From the IMG/VR virus record IMGVR_UViG_3300025411_000008, positions 1 to 64,000 of that record: a stretch of DNA of 64,000 bases. The stretch is one strand, 5' to 3'. A program made the translations under genes and the position numbers. The notes under the pieces were generated by a model. It was not told the origin of the DNA, ran no database searches, and was given only the letters and a program-made list of their open reading frames with translations. Shown here in pieces: positions 31,528 to 39,800 of this stretch. How positions within the stretch are numbered: the first letter of the stretch is position 1; each line of letters begins with the position of its first letter. This stretch comes from a virus.

Positions 31528-31824
31528 TTAGTGCTCGATGTTGTGTTCCTCATCGAACTTCTTGTGTTCCTTACGCCAGATTCGTTTACCCCAGGCAAGG
31601 CCAATGAAAAGAATAACAATGTTCTCTACCGTTGAGTAGAATAACTCAGCAGTTGCATGTGGAGCATCAGTGATCAAACCAATAGCTTTGCGTAGATAGC
31701 CTGACTGACCGCTCTGTTCGCCAACCCACGATGGGTTAATAAGATGCGCTACACCAATAACTGCAAACACGATAGCAACAATGATGAATGGTGCTGCGAT
31801 AAAAAACTTGTTCCTACTTTTCAT
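31528..31824 (-). CDS. Small membrane protein between tRNA genes
   Basis: A 98-residue protein with a basic N-terminus, a strong transmembrane segment (FFIAAPFIIVAIVFAVIGVA, residues about 7-26) and a second near 65-80 (TVENIVILFIGLAWG), followed by a charged tail. TTAGGAGTAAGA precedes the start. The two-segment layout with charged tail suits a holin, but the endolysin gene is 29 kb away, so this is only a possibility. It is placed between tRNA-Arg and tRNA-Thr. Confidence 0.5.
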   Translation of the reverse strand: MKSRNKFFIAAPFIIVAIVFAVIGVAHLINPSWVGEQSGQSGYLRKAIGLITDAPHATAELFYSTVENIVILFIGLAWGKRIWRKEHKKFDEEHNIEH

Positions 31825-31836
31825 TCTTACTCCTAA

Positions 31837-32070
31837 TTAGTTGGTGTCAAAGATATTAACATCAATTCCGTTTGCGCGCAACACAGACAATGCTTCATCG
31901 TATGCAGGGTTATTAAGCGTACTTGCTGCAGGTGCAGCGCCTTTCAACACACCCTTGATCCACATACTATTAACACTATAATTACTAAATGCTGCTACCA
32001 GCTTAGGTTCTGCTGGAATGTTGCAGAGCTCCAGCATAACTGATGCTGCTTGCTTTAATGTCATTGTCAT
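31837..32070 (-). CDS. Hypothetical small protein
   Basis: A 77-residue helical protein, MTMTLKQAASVMLELCNI, PKLVAAFSNYSVNSMW, ending in LRANGIDVNIFDTN. Its start abuts the 3' end of tRNA-Thr (two bases away). No motif recognised. Confidence 0.5.
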   Translation of the reverse strand: MTMTLKQAASVMLELCNIPAEPKLVAAFSNYSVNSMWIKGVLKGAAPAASTLNNPAYDEALSVLRANGIDVNIFDTN

Positions 32071-32072
32071 AG

Positions 32073-32144
32073 TGCCCCCGGACGGTATCGAACCGCCGAC
32101 CTATAGTTTACAAAACTATTGCTCTACCACTGAGCTACAAGGGC
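32073..32144 (-). tRNA. tRNA-Thr (UGU)
   Basis: The 72-base cloverleaf has acceptor GCCCTTG/CGGGGGC with two G-U pairs, D-arm GCTC...GAGC, anticodon stem-loop ATAGT-TTTGTAA-ACTAT (anticodon UGU, reading ACA), and T-arm GGCGG-TTCGATA-CCGTC. CCA is not encoded. Confidence 0.92.
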
Positions 32145-32167
32145 TGACTTGGTTTGCTTCGTTCGGA

Positions 32168-32299
32168 TTATTTCTTGCGCTTAGGGAACTTAACCTTCTG
32201 GAACAACCCTGCCTTCACGCCTTTGTTCCAACGGTAGACAAAGTAACCTACCATTGCGAACGCAATCGCTGGGAATGCCAGCACCCATAGAATTGTCAT
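32168..32299 (-). CDS. Single-pass small membrane protein, 43 residues
   Basis: A short ORF, MTILWVLAFPAIAFAMVGYF (a hydrophobic helix), then a Lys/Arg-rich cytoplasmic tail (KVKFPKRKK). ATGA overlap with the gene upstream supports translation. The layout is that of a small phage inner-membrane protein; the role is unknown. Confidence 0.5.
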   Translation of the reverse strand: MTILWVLAFPAIAFAMVGYFVYRWNKGVKAGLFQKVKFPKRKK

Positions 32300-32490
32300 T
32301 CTGTTTCTCCTTCACTAATGTCCCAGTCAGATGGTTGGCCAAGACGCACCATGTGCATGCAAGGATCTCCACCGTCTTCCCAGACTAGCTCTTCGCTCTC
32401 ATGCATGGGTGGACCATCGTGAGTATCGCAGAACTGTTCTGTGCAAAAGTTGTTATCGATGCCGTACTTCAGCCATTCTTCAAATGTCAT
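32296..32490 (-). CDS. Conserved Cys/His small acidic protein
   Basis: A 64-residue protein, MTFEEWLKYGIDNNFCTEQF, CDTHDGPPMHESEELVW, then DPCMHMVRLG. The CDTHDGPPM ... DPCMHMVR layout is one I associate with small conserved actinophage proteins; Cys/His metal binding is likely. TAATG and ATGA overlaps link neighbours. Function unknown. Confidence 0.6.
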   Translation of the reverse strand: MTFEEWLKYGIDNNFCTEQFCDTHDGPPMHESEELVWEDGGDPCMHMVRLGQPSDWDISEGETE

Positions 32491-33794
32491 TATTGTCCAG
32501 TTGTCGGAGCCATTGTCTTCAAGAACTCACGCTTCTTGTCAAGGCTATCCTTAGCCTCTTCAAACAGCTTCTTCCAGTCCTTGCAAACATCGTACCACGT
32601 GTGGCCCTTGATCCAGTCAAGTGCCAGTGCTGAACGACGCTCTGCTTCTGCCTTGTTTGCCATGATCTCTTCGATGGCATCAGCTGCACCCTCTACACTC
32701 ATCAGAGGACGCATGCGCTCATTGTCGTTGTCCTTGATGATCCAGTGTGATGGAGTGTGGCCACTTTCAACCAACCAGCCACGCTCATTGTCACCGAGGA
32801 TCTCTGGGAGGCTTGTGTTGCGTGGGCCAACCACAGGGAGGTTTGTAGCCATTGCTTCAGTGATGCTAAGGCCCCAACCTTCACCGTGCGTGGTGGTCAA
32901 GTAGCAGTCACTTACATTGTAGATAGCATTGAGGAACTCAATTGGGAACCCAGCATGTGCACCGAACTGACGTGGGTCTGGTACGGTGAAGTCATTGTTG
33001 GGGTCGAGCTCGAGTGCACGTGCCATCTGCATAACGCTGCCACCGAAGTCTGTCTCCTGCATGTGCATGTAAAGGAATGCATCCTTGTTGCCACGGCGAC
33101 GGAGTTCCTTCATAATCATAAGGCTACGTGAGATGTCCTTGCGGCCCTGATTACGGTTGACGTTGGTGATGATGAAGCGACCTTCCATGGTTGGGAAGAT
33201 ACTCTTTCGAGCTTCAACAATTTCCTCTGGCTTCATTGGGAAGAAGTCCTTGGTGTTGGTACCGTGGTAGATAACGTGCTGGCTATCTGCGTACTCACCA
33301 ATGAACTTGCGGCTTTCGTTCTTAGCGTATTCGGTGTAAGCGACTGGGTAGTCGAACTGAGCTACACAATCCTTAACCCACTCTTCCTTAGGACCGCAGT
33401 CGAATGGGTAGTAGTAGATGGTCTTGAAGCTACCAGGCTTAAGGTTCTGAAGCTCTTGAATCTGAGGAACGATCGTCTGTACGATGAATGTGTCTTGCAC
33501 AATGAAAACAAGGTCGTACGGACGTGAGCCCAACAGGTCGAGGAATACTTGACGACCGAATACGTCGCCGTAAGGACCCTGGGTGCGAAGTGCACTAATA
33601 GCAGGCCACAGGGTACCTGGCCACTTCTCTGTGTCGTATGGGCCACCATCGTAATTAACACCGACAACGTCAATCTCGTACTTGCCTGACTTGTTAAGCT
33701 CGCCCATGATGTTCTTCATCACAGTACCGAATCCTGTGCTACAAGCGTAGTCACCCCAAGCTAGTACACGAATTTTCTGAGCAGGGTTTGCCAT
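32490..33794 (-). CDS. GT4-family glycosyltransferase
   Basis: A 434-residue GT-B glycosyltransferase. The N-terminal Rossmann half begins RVLAWGDYACSTGFGTVMKN, with a glycine-rich acceptor loop. The C-terminal half has FIITNVNRNQGRKDISRSL, then THGEGWGLSITEAMATNLPV (the E-x7-E nucleotide-sugar motif, about residue 310) and GPRNTSLPEIL. It transfers a sugar from an activated donor. Phage enzymes of this type glycosylate DNA, virion proteins or host surface polymers to avoid superinfection; the target cannot be told. It is coupled by TAATG to whiB upstream and the small Cys/His gene downstream. Confidence 0.85.
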   Translation of the reverse strand: MANPAQKIRVLAWGDYACSTGFGTVMKNIMGELNKSGKYEIDVVGVNYDGGPYDTEKWPGTLWPAISALRTQGPYGDVFGRQVFLDLLGSRPYDLVFIVQDTFIVQTIVPQIQELQNLKPGSFKTIYYYPFDCGPKEEWVKDCVAQFDYPVAYTEYAKNESRKFIGEYADSQHVIYHGTNTKDFFPMKPEEIVEARKSIFPTMEGRFIITNVNRNQGRKDISRSLMIMKELRRRGNKDAFLYMHMQETDFGGSVMQMARALELDPNNDFTVPDPRQFGAHAGFPIEFLNAIYNVSDCYLTTTHGEGWGLSITEAMATNLPVVGPRNTSLPEILGDNERGWLVESGHTPSHWIIKDNDNERMRPLMSVEGAADAIEEIMANKAEAERRSALALDWIKGHTWYDVCKDWKKLFEEAKDSLDKKREFLKTMAPTTGQ

Positions 33795-34210
33795 TAGAGA
33801 CTCCAGTCCTCTTCTAAGTTATCACCATAATAATCAAATGGGTTTAACTCTGTCAAGGTATTACTAGAATTCTTCTTTGCGCCACGGCCTTGAATCTTCT
33901 GAGCCTGAACAGCTTGCTCAATACGCTCTCTTTCAGCAGCATATTTAAAGATTGACTCGTACTCGATGCTGGTCAACTCGATGCCGAGTTCTTTGCGCAT
34001 TCGGTCACGGCTTTTACGGTTGGTACCGCCCCAGAAGCCATGCTCTTCATACTTTAGTGCATGATCTAAGCACTGTTGTTTTACTGGGCAGGAAGCACAA
34101 ATCTTCTGCAATTTGGTCTCTGGTGCTCTACCCACCTTTGGGAAGAACAAGTCGTATTTATCTTTGCATTTTGACTGGTCTTGCCAGCTGTAATCAATGG
34201 TTGTATTCAT
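33794..34210 (-). CDS. whiB: WhiB-family transcription regulator
   Basis: A 138-residue WhiB-like protein from the ATG at 34210. Its four Cys are C15, C38, C41 and C47 (C-x22-C-x2-C-x5-C), the ligands of the [4Fe-4S] cluster, and HGFWGGTNRKSRDRM is the GWWGG-type turn plus basic DNA-contacting residues. WhiB proteins bind the host principal sigma factor region 4 and tune transcription in response to redox state; they are found only in Actinobacteria and their phages. No Shine-Dalgarno lies before the ATG, so leaderless or alternative initiation (TTG at 34258, inside the upstream hairpin) is possible. Downstream, it is coupled to the glycosyltransferase by TAATG. Confidence 0.93.
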   Translation of the reverse strand: MNTTIDYSWQDQSKCKDKYDLFFPKVGRAPETKLQKICASCPVKQQCLDHALKYEEHGFWGGTNRKSRDRMRKELGIELTSIEYESIFKYAAERERIEQAVQAQKIQGRGAKKNSSNTLTELNPFDYYGDNLEEDWSL

Positions 34211-34236
34211 TGAATGATTGTATAAAGAGGAGGCTG

Positions 34237-34302
34237 GTAGGGCCTCGGGGGGAGTCAAAGCATTGACGCCGACTACGACCCCCGAGGAAGACCAGGCCCT
34301 AC
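34237..34302 (-). ncRNA. Structured intergenic element upstream of whiB
   Basis: GTAGGGCC (34237-34244) pairs with GGCCCTAC (34295-34302), and TCGGGGG (34245-34251) with CCCCCGA (34279-34285), giving 15 pairs with a 9-base bulge. Inside, GTCAA/TTGAC (34254-34258, 34263-34267) makes a small hairpin. The element is far more GC-rich than its surroundings. It lies 27 bases ahead of the whiB ATG and has no U-run, so it looks like a folded mRNA leader or a small RNA rather than a terminator. Function is inferred only. Confidence 0.6.
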
Positions 34303-34341
34303 AGGAAGGAGCTTTACAATAGCTCTCTTCACAGACTAGGG

Positions 34342-34557
34342 CTACTTTCTGCTCTTTTTTACATTGTCCTTTCTAAATTGTTCTGCTTTTTTAAGCAGAT
34401 TGACAACGTAATTAGCAAATTCATCGGCTTGCTGCTTAGAGCTTGCCTCTGAACCGCCTAGTGTGACTTGCTTTCCTACCAGGGTACTGTGCATCTCTCC
34501 ATTGAGGAGCAGCTGCATGAGATCTTGGTGGATCTGGTCATACTTATTAATTGGCAT
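34342..34557 (-). CDS. Hypothetical small protein
   Basis: A 71-residue protein from the ATG at 34557 (AGAAAGAAAGATAA upstream); the longer ORF would start at 34587. Sequence: MPINKYDQIHQDLMQLLL, then VTLGGSEASSKQQADEF, ending basic (NVKKSRK). No family recognised. It is the gene just ahead of the structured whiB leader. Confidence 0.5.
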   Translation of the reverse strand: MPINKYDQIHQDLMQLLLNGEMHSTLVGKQVTLGGSEASSKQQADEFANYVVNLLKKAEQFRKDNVKKSRK

Positions 34558-34571
34558 ATTTATCTTTCTTT

Positions 34572-34898
34572 CTACCATGAATGGCAACCGTATTGATCTG
34601 GGATACCCATATCATAGTGTTTTATGAAGCGTTGAGCAACAATGATTTGCGTTGCTCTGCTACTTGGTTTTGTTACACTGCCCCCGAACTGTAACCAGTT
34701 GGGTCTATCGATACCTAGTGCATCTGGGTACCAATAACTAAAATGTTTCCAGTCCCCACCCTCTTCGCATATTGCAACCTTCTGCCACTTAGCAATTAAA
34801 GCTGCGCTAATGACTACCTTGGTTGATGCTGAGGCGGTGTGTGGTACTACAAACAAACTAAACATTACTGCAATTGAAATTATAGCTTTCTTTAACAA
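34572..34898 (-). CDS. Rpf-like secreted muralytic protein
   Basis: A 108-residue protein that resembles the resuscitation-promoting-factor (Rpf) lysozyme-like domain. Residues 1-24 are a signal peptide (LKKAIISIAVMFSLFVV, then SASA as the cleavage site). The mature part has IAKWQKVAICEEGGDW, where E45 after C44 takes the place of the Rpf catalytic Glu, then NWLQFGGSV, the GLQF-like region, and C105 near the end, which could pair with C44 as in Rpf. It starts with TTG at 34898 behind GGAGAATTT. Rpf proteins cleave peptidoglycan and wake dormant actinobacteria. In a phage it may act in lysis, entry or host growth. It is separated from the helicase gene by a 10-codon leader ORF. Confidence 0.7.
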   Translation of the reverse strand: MLKKAIISIAVMFSLFVVPHTASASTKVVISAALIAKWQKVAICEEGGDWKHFSYWYPDALGIDRPNWLQFGGSVTKPSSRATQIIVAQRFIKHYDMGIPDQYGCHSW

Positions 34899-34910
34899 AA
34901 TTCTCCAATC

Positions 34911-34943
34911 CTAGAGGGATAAGTACTCTTGGTGTTGGCTCAT
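34911..34943 (-). CDS. 10-codon leader ORF with near-perfect Shine-Dalgarno
   Basis: Between the helicase stop and the Rpf-like gene, AAAGGAGGTGATGCCC precedes an ATG at 34943 with a frame that stops after 10 codons (MSQHQEYLSL). AAAGGAGGTGAT is fully complementary to the 3' end of bacterial 16S rRNA, the strongest such site noticed in the window. The stop lies 12 bases before the TTG of the Rpf-like gene, so ribosomes could be passed on. It may be a translational enhancer or a leader peptide. Confidence 0.5.
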   Translation of the reverse strand: MSQHQEYLSL

Positions 34944-34962
34944 GGGCATCACCTCCTTTCTT

Positions 34963-36825
34963 TTATCTTCCGAACAGGAAGCCGTATGGCGTCATGTCAA
35001 TAGTGTCGGTCATGTCAATGTTCTCATCGACTACACCTCTGATAGCTTCTGCTTCGTCTCTTCTGCGGAGGATCTTAGCATCTGCTCGTTCTTCGATCGT
35101 GTTAGCAGCCACCGCTCGATAGATCCAAGTGTGGTCAATACCCTTGCTCTTTGAGTCTGCTCTATTGATGCGGTTAGCTCGTTGCTTGTAGTCTGAGTAA
35201 GTTCGTGGTACTTCGATATTCCAAAGATACGGGGCATATAGGTTTAGCCCTTCCTGGCCTACATCTGAAGTAATAAGTATAGCAGGTCCTTTAATGGTGT
35301 TAAAGGTTCTAATGTTTTCTGCCACAGTATCACTGCTCATGCCTACTCCCCAGATAGGGAGCACAGGAATATCTGGGAACTTCTTCCTAAGTGCTTCAAG
35401 GTAAGGGAACAAGGTGCCATTGGTCCAGAAGGTGAATAGAACTACCTTGTCACCAGCTTCTACATAGTTCTCGAGGTTGCTTTCAATGAGCTGATATTTA
35501 GCACTGTTAGCGATATCAATATCAGTGCCGAACTGTGCAACAATCTCCTTAGCAAATCGTCCATCGCTGTTCTTAAGGCCAGCAGTGGTGTTGCAGATCA
35601 TACGCAGTGTGTCAATGTATGCCCAGCTAGCTACGGGGTTGTCTGGGTTGAAGTTGTTACGAGCTTGTTCTTCTGCCCAGTCATAAATAGCACGATCTAC
35701 TTCAGAAAGCTCGTAGACAATCTTCTTAGGGATGCTCTCAGGGAACTGAGCCGAGATGATTGGGTCGCTCTTCATAGCGATGTGCGTCCAGTTCTCATGC
35801 TTCTTGCCGAGCAACGACAGTTTTGCTCTGTCCCATTCTTTGACGTATAGCTCTTGTACGAAGCCATTGTTAAACATGCCAAATTCTTTGCCGTACAATC
35901 GCTTGAAAGAATCTCGCTTGAGGTCGCTTACGTCAGGGATGTTTGGGTCAACAATAGAGAAGATATTCCTGATGTTCAATGGGCTAGTGGTGTATGGTGT
36001 AGCGGTCAGGGCCAAGGTCATTACCTGGTTGCCAGACTCATTAATGAGCTTGTAGAAGCCTTCACCAATAAGGCTTGTACCACTGTTGATTTTCTGAGCC
36101 TCATCGATGATGATCAGAACACGCTTGCCTTTGATCATCTCCATAACCTGCAAGAAGTCTGTGCGGTCATAGGACTTTGACTTGCGTCGTGACCCCTTGA
36201 CCTTTACCATGTTGCCTTCACGAATCTTCTCGTAGTTCATGACAACGACTTGAGCTGTATTATTCTCATAAAAAGCATGCCGCTTAGCACGTGTCATCTT
36301 CTCGCCAACACGAGTGACTTCCAAGTGTGTCATACGGCGGAACTCTTGTTCCCAGTCGTACTGTTTGATCTTCTTACAGAAGACCAGGACGAGATCGACA
36401 TCACCAGCATCAAAAAGTTTCTGACTGGTTAGGCAACTCAACAGCGTCTTACCAGCACCAGTGTCCCACTGCACCAAGACACGTGGGTTCTCTGAGTGCA
36501 TCTGCTTCCATACATAGTTCAGACCAACGTGCTGAAAAGGAAACAGAGCATGGTCCTTTAGGAAAGGACTGTCTACTTCATAAGGGGAGGTACTGCATTC
36601 TCGTAGCTCATCATATGCCAGCTCAGCTGAGTCATCCTCAAACGTGAGTTCATACCCATTATCCCTGGCCAAAGCATGAAACTCATCGATCTTGTCACGG
36701 TTCTTGAGAGTACCGTAGGAATCTAATGAAAATAATGTCTTGACTTTTTCGTCCAGGGAGGAGTATCTTAGTACTCCATTGAGTAATTTACTCTTCTGAA
36801 CATATATCATCTTCTCCGAAGCCAT
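34963..36825 (-). CDS. SF2 helicase / SNF2-like ATPase
   Basis: A 620-residue superfamily-2 ATPase. VLVQWDTGAGKTLLSCL (Walker A, about residue 118), QVVVMNYEKIREGN (motif Ia region), RVLIIIDEAQKINSG (DEAQ Walker B, about 237), LALTATPYTTSPLNI (TAT motif III) and SDVGQEGLNLY, then YKQRANRINRADSK (motifs V and VI, QR-x-NRI-R) are all in place, so it is likely active. It resembles phage SNF2-type remodelers/helicases, such as those removing proteins or unwinding DNA for recombination and transcription. It lies just after the baseplate genes in transcription order, opening the accessory block. Confidence 0.85.
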   Translation of the reverse strand: MASEKMIYVQKSKLLNGVLRYSSLDEKVKTLFSLDSYGTLKNRDKIDEFHALARDNGYELTFEDDSAELAYDELRECSTSPYEVDSPFLKDHALFPFQHVGLNYVWKQMHSENPRVLVQWDTGAGKTLLSCLTSQKLFDAGDVDLVLVFCKKIKQYDWEQEFRRMTHLEVTRVGEKMTRAKRHAFYENNTAQVVVMNYEKIREGNMVKVKGSRRKSKSYDRTDFLQVMEMIKGKRVLIIIDEAQKINSGTSLIGEGFYKLINESGNQVMTLALTATPYTTSPLNIRNIFSIVDPNIPDVSDLKRDSFKRLYGKEFGMFNNGFVQELYVKEWDRAKLSLLGKKHENWTHIAMKSDPIISAQFPESIPKKIVYELSEVDRAIYDWAEEQARNNFNPDNPVASWAYIDTLRMICNTTAGLKNSDGRFAKEIVAQFGTDIDIANSAKYQLIESNLENYVEAGDKVVLFTFWTNGTLFPYLEALRKKFPDIPVLPIWGVGMSSDTVAENIRTFNTIKGPAILITSDVGQEGLNLYAPYLWNIEVPRTYSDYKQRANRINRADSKSKGIDHTWIYRAVAANTIEERADAKILRRRDEAEAIRGVVDENIDMTDTIDMTPYGFLFGR

Positions 36826-36856
36826 GAATCAACCTTAGCATGACTTACTGACTAAA

Positions 36857-39800
36857 TCAATCTACCGAGTAAGGGATGATTGTTCCAGCAATATTATCTA
36901 GGCTGAACTCTGAAGGATAAACGTTCTTATTCAACTGGAAGTATGGCTTGTTCTCAATGCTTGTCCTTACAGGCAACTCGTTAGTCTTACTAGTTCCCTG
37001 GTAATCAATATTGAGGTTTGCATAGTAAGGATTCTGTCTGTACTGAGGAATGACGCTCACTCCGGCTATATAAACATTAGGGTCAAGAGCAGTCATTCTG
37101 ATTTGGATACCGCTTGATGGTACGTTCAGAGAGTTAGAGATGAAATAATTGGGGTCATTGATACCGACAGCGATTGGTCTATATGAACTCGAAGTGTTGT
37201 TCCGGTATTCGTATCTCACCGGGTGGTAGAACGGTGCTAGCATACTCAAGTAGAATTTCTCGGTGACAGCTGTATTGGTTTGTACTACACGGATAAAGAA
37301 TGATGTGTAGTTGGCGATAGTGTACCCATTCAACTGCACATCAAACCAAGAATTCAATGGCAATTGATTTGCTGTATAGGTTTTATAAGCTATTTCAGTT
37401 TGTACGTTTGTACTGCTTACAGCATAGAGGCTCACACGGTACGAACCAATGTTCGTATTCGGCAAGAACATGCGAGCGACACCGCTTACTCTCATGTTGT
37501 TGCGGTCCGTTGGGCTGATCCAGATGTTTGTTGGCGTGGTGAAAGCACCAGCTTGGTATACCTCGTAAGGCACACCGCTGGCCGTACCACTCAGTACAAC
37601 CTGCACGGTGTTGCTAGGAATACTTGCGTTGTATGATGCACCGGTTGCAGTAATAATACTGAAGCCGGACGCAGCTGTGAGGTTAACTGTACTACCTGTT
37701 ACTGTTGTCCCAGAGATCACACCACTAGTGGTCGAGTTGATAAAACGAGTGGTCATAGTGACGTTTGTCGTACCACTCGACTGCAAGTTTGTCAGGAAGT
37801 AATAACTCATTCCTGATGTTGGAGCATAACTGGCATAGCCGACGACACCCAACGATGCACTACCCAACTGCGTTGTGTAAGGCGTTGCTCCGCTTATGTC
37901 AAATACGTTTGGCAGAGTGAAGTTGTAAGTAACAGTGTTACTTCCACCACTTACAAGGATTCCGCTGGAGGTACCACTGGAAGGCGAAGTAGATGAACCT
38001 GAGTAGCCACTCCAAGATACAACGGCACTAGTCACAGTGGTTCCTGAGCCCGCTACCCAACCCGAGGTAGTTAAGAAGTTGGCGTCATTATAATTCATGA
38101 CATTGTTGCCAGTTTGGTACGGAGAAGACTGCACACCATACGTACTGCCAGATGTGATTGGAGCTACTGAATAGATAGTGCTCTTACCAAGAGTACCTGT
38201 AAGGGTCATGGTTGAGTTAAGGCCACCAACCATGGTACTAATCGTATAGTTGCTCAGCTTGTTAAGCAGAGTTGGGTCTGATTGGATTGGGTTACCTTGC
38301 GTAAGAAAACTCCTCCAGTCAGTTGTAAGTCCACCAATGTTAAAGCTAGTGAATGCATCGATGGTGTTGAAGAATGGTGTTGTTGCAGTCTCGTCAGGGC
38401 TAAGCCCTACGTAATTAATATCTGAAGGGTACCCGGACGAGAAGCCACTTGTTGTACCATTTCTACTAATCAAGTTTCCTGGCGTGCCGCGAAGATCATC
38501 GTAAACGGTTTCATAGAAGGCATTGATATAACGAATACCAACGAAATAAGCCTGGTGCCATGTCTGATTGATAGTTACCTGGTTATATTGGTGAACTCTT
38601 GTGTTTGGGAAGCGTCGGTATAGGAAGTCTGTGTAACTATTGTTATTATAGTTTCCATTGGAATCAAGCAGCTTGTAACTCGTACTTGGGTCAATGATTT
38701 GCACACTAGAAGAGATACCATTAAGTGATGTGCCTTGTTGAACGTCATTCAACGCTGCTAATGCTGGCCATGAATTGTTGCTGACTGTGCTAGTTGATAA
38801 ACCGAAGATTGTTGAAGCAGTCAATTGATTGGTATTCTGACTACTTGTCCCGAGTCCTTGTGTACCAATATTAGAGTTGCCAATGGTTGAGTACTTAACA
38901 GCGTTACCATCGATGATCTCTTGCTCGAGATTAGAATAGTATTGCTCGACATCAAGCGGGAATACATTGATAGTTCTATCAATTGAATCAAATGGCAAGT
39001 CATAAACTTCTGCTTGCAGCTGCGTAAACTCAAACTTCAAATAAGTAGCACTTGTTCTAGGGATTTCGTAGATACCCTTGCGCAGTGTGAAGTCTGATTG
39101 GATAGGAGTCCAGGTGAAGTTACCTGGGTCAATAGTATTGCCAGACGTAGTATTCGTGCTGTAGTAGACGTTGAAACGGCAACCGCTGTAAAGAGGATCA
39201 ATATAGAATCGATTGATCACAGTAGGAGTAGGGTCGCTCAGCTCGGCATAGAAGTAAACGATTGAGTCTTTAACTGGTTGAGGGGCACTTCTCCAGTAAT
39301 TAGTACCTGAAATGCTCTGGAACATATTTGATGTTGCATTCGTTACAAAACTATAATTCTCTACAAAACCCAAACGGTTCTGAACAATCATATTAGCTGT
39401 GCCGCTTACAACAACTGATGGGATATCAGAAGTCTGTTGGATATTTAACTTAATTCTAAAGTTCTCAATGCCAACGGAATAGGCAACGCTGTACAATACA
39501 TTCTGACTATTTGCAGACTGTACAGTTTTATTACGCGTAATCCTTACGTTAACAGCAGTTGTGCCAGTCAAAGGGTACGTGAAAGTAGTGTTGTTTGCAC
39601 TATTCAGGCTAGTAATGTTTGTAGGAGCATTGTATTCAATGAAAGACCAGTCAGTAGTGGTGAAGATATCACTACCGCCTGCGATCGTAAACGTTGAGGC
39701 ACCGGGGAGAGCATTCATGTTTTGATCAAGTAGCTCTACATAACAAGGTACGTTCAGCACAGACATTGTAATGCTGTTGTAGTACGTAGTATTTGATAAG

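Noticed and set aside
34210-34258. TTG start giving a longer WhiB protein
   Set aside because: It begins within the hairpin and adds a Pro/Ala-rich stretch not typical for WhiB; the ATG at 34210 gives a standard N-terminus. Not fully excluded.
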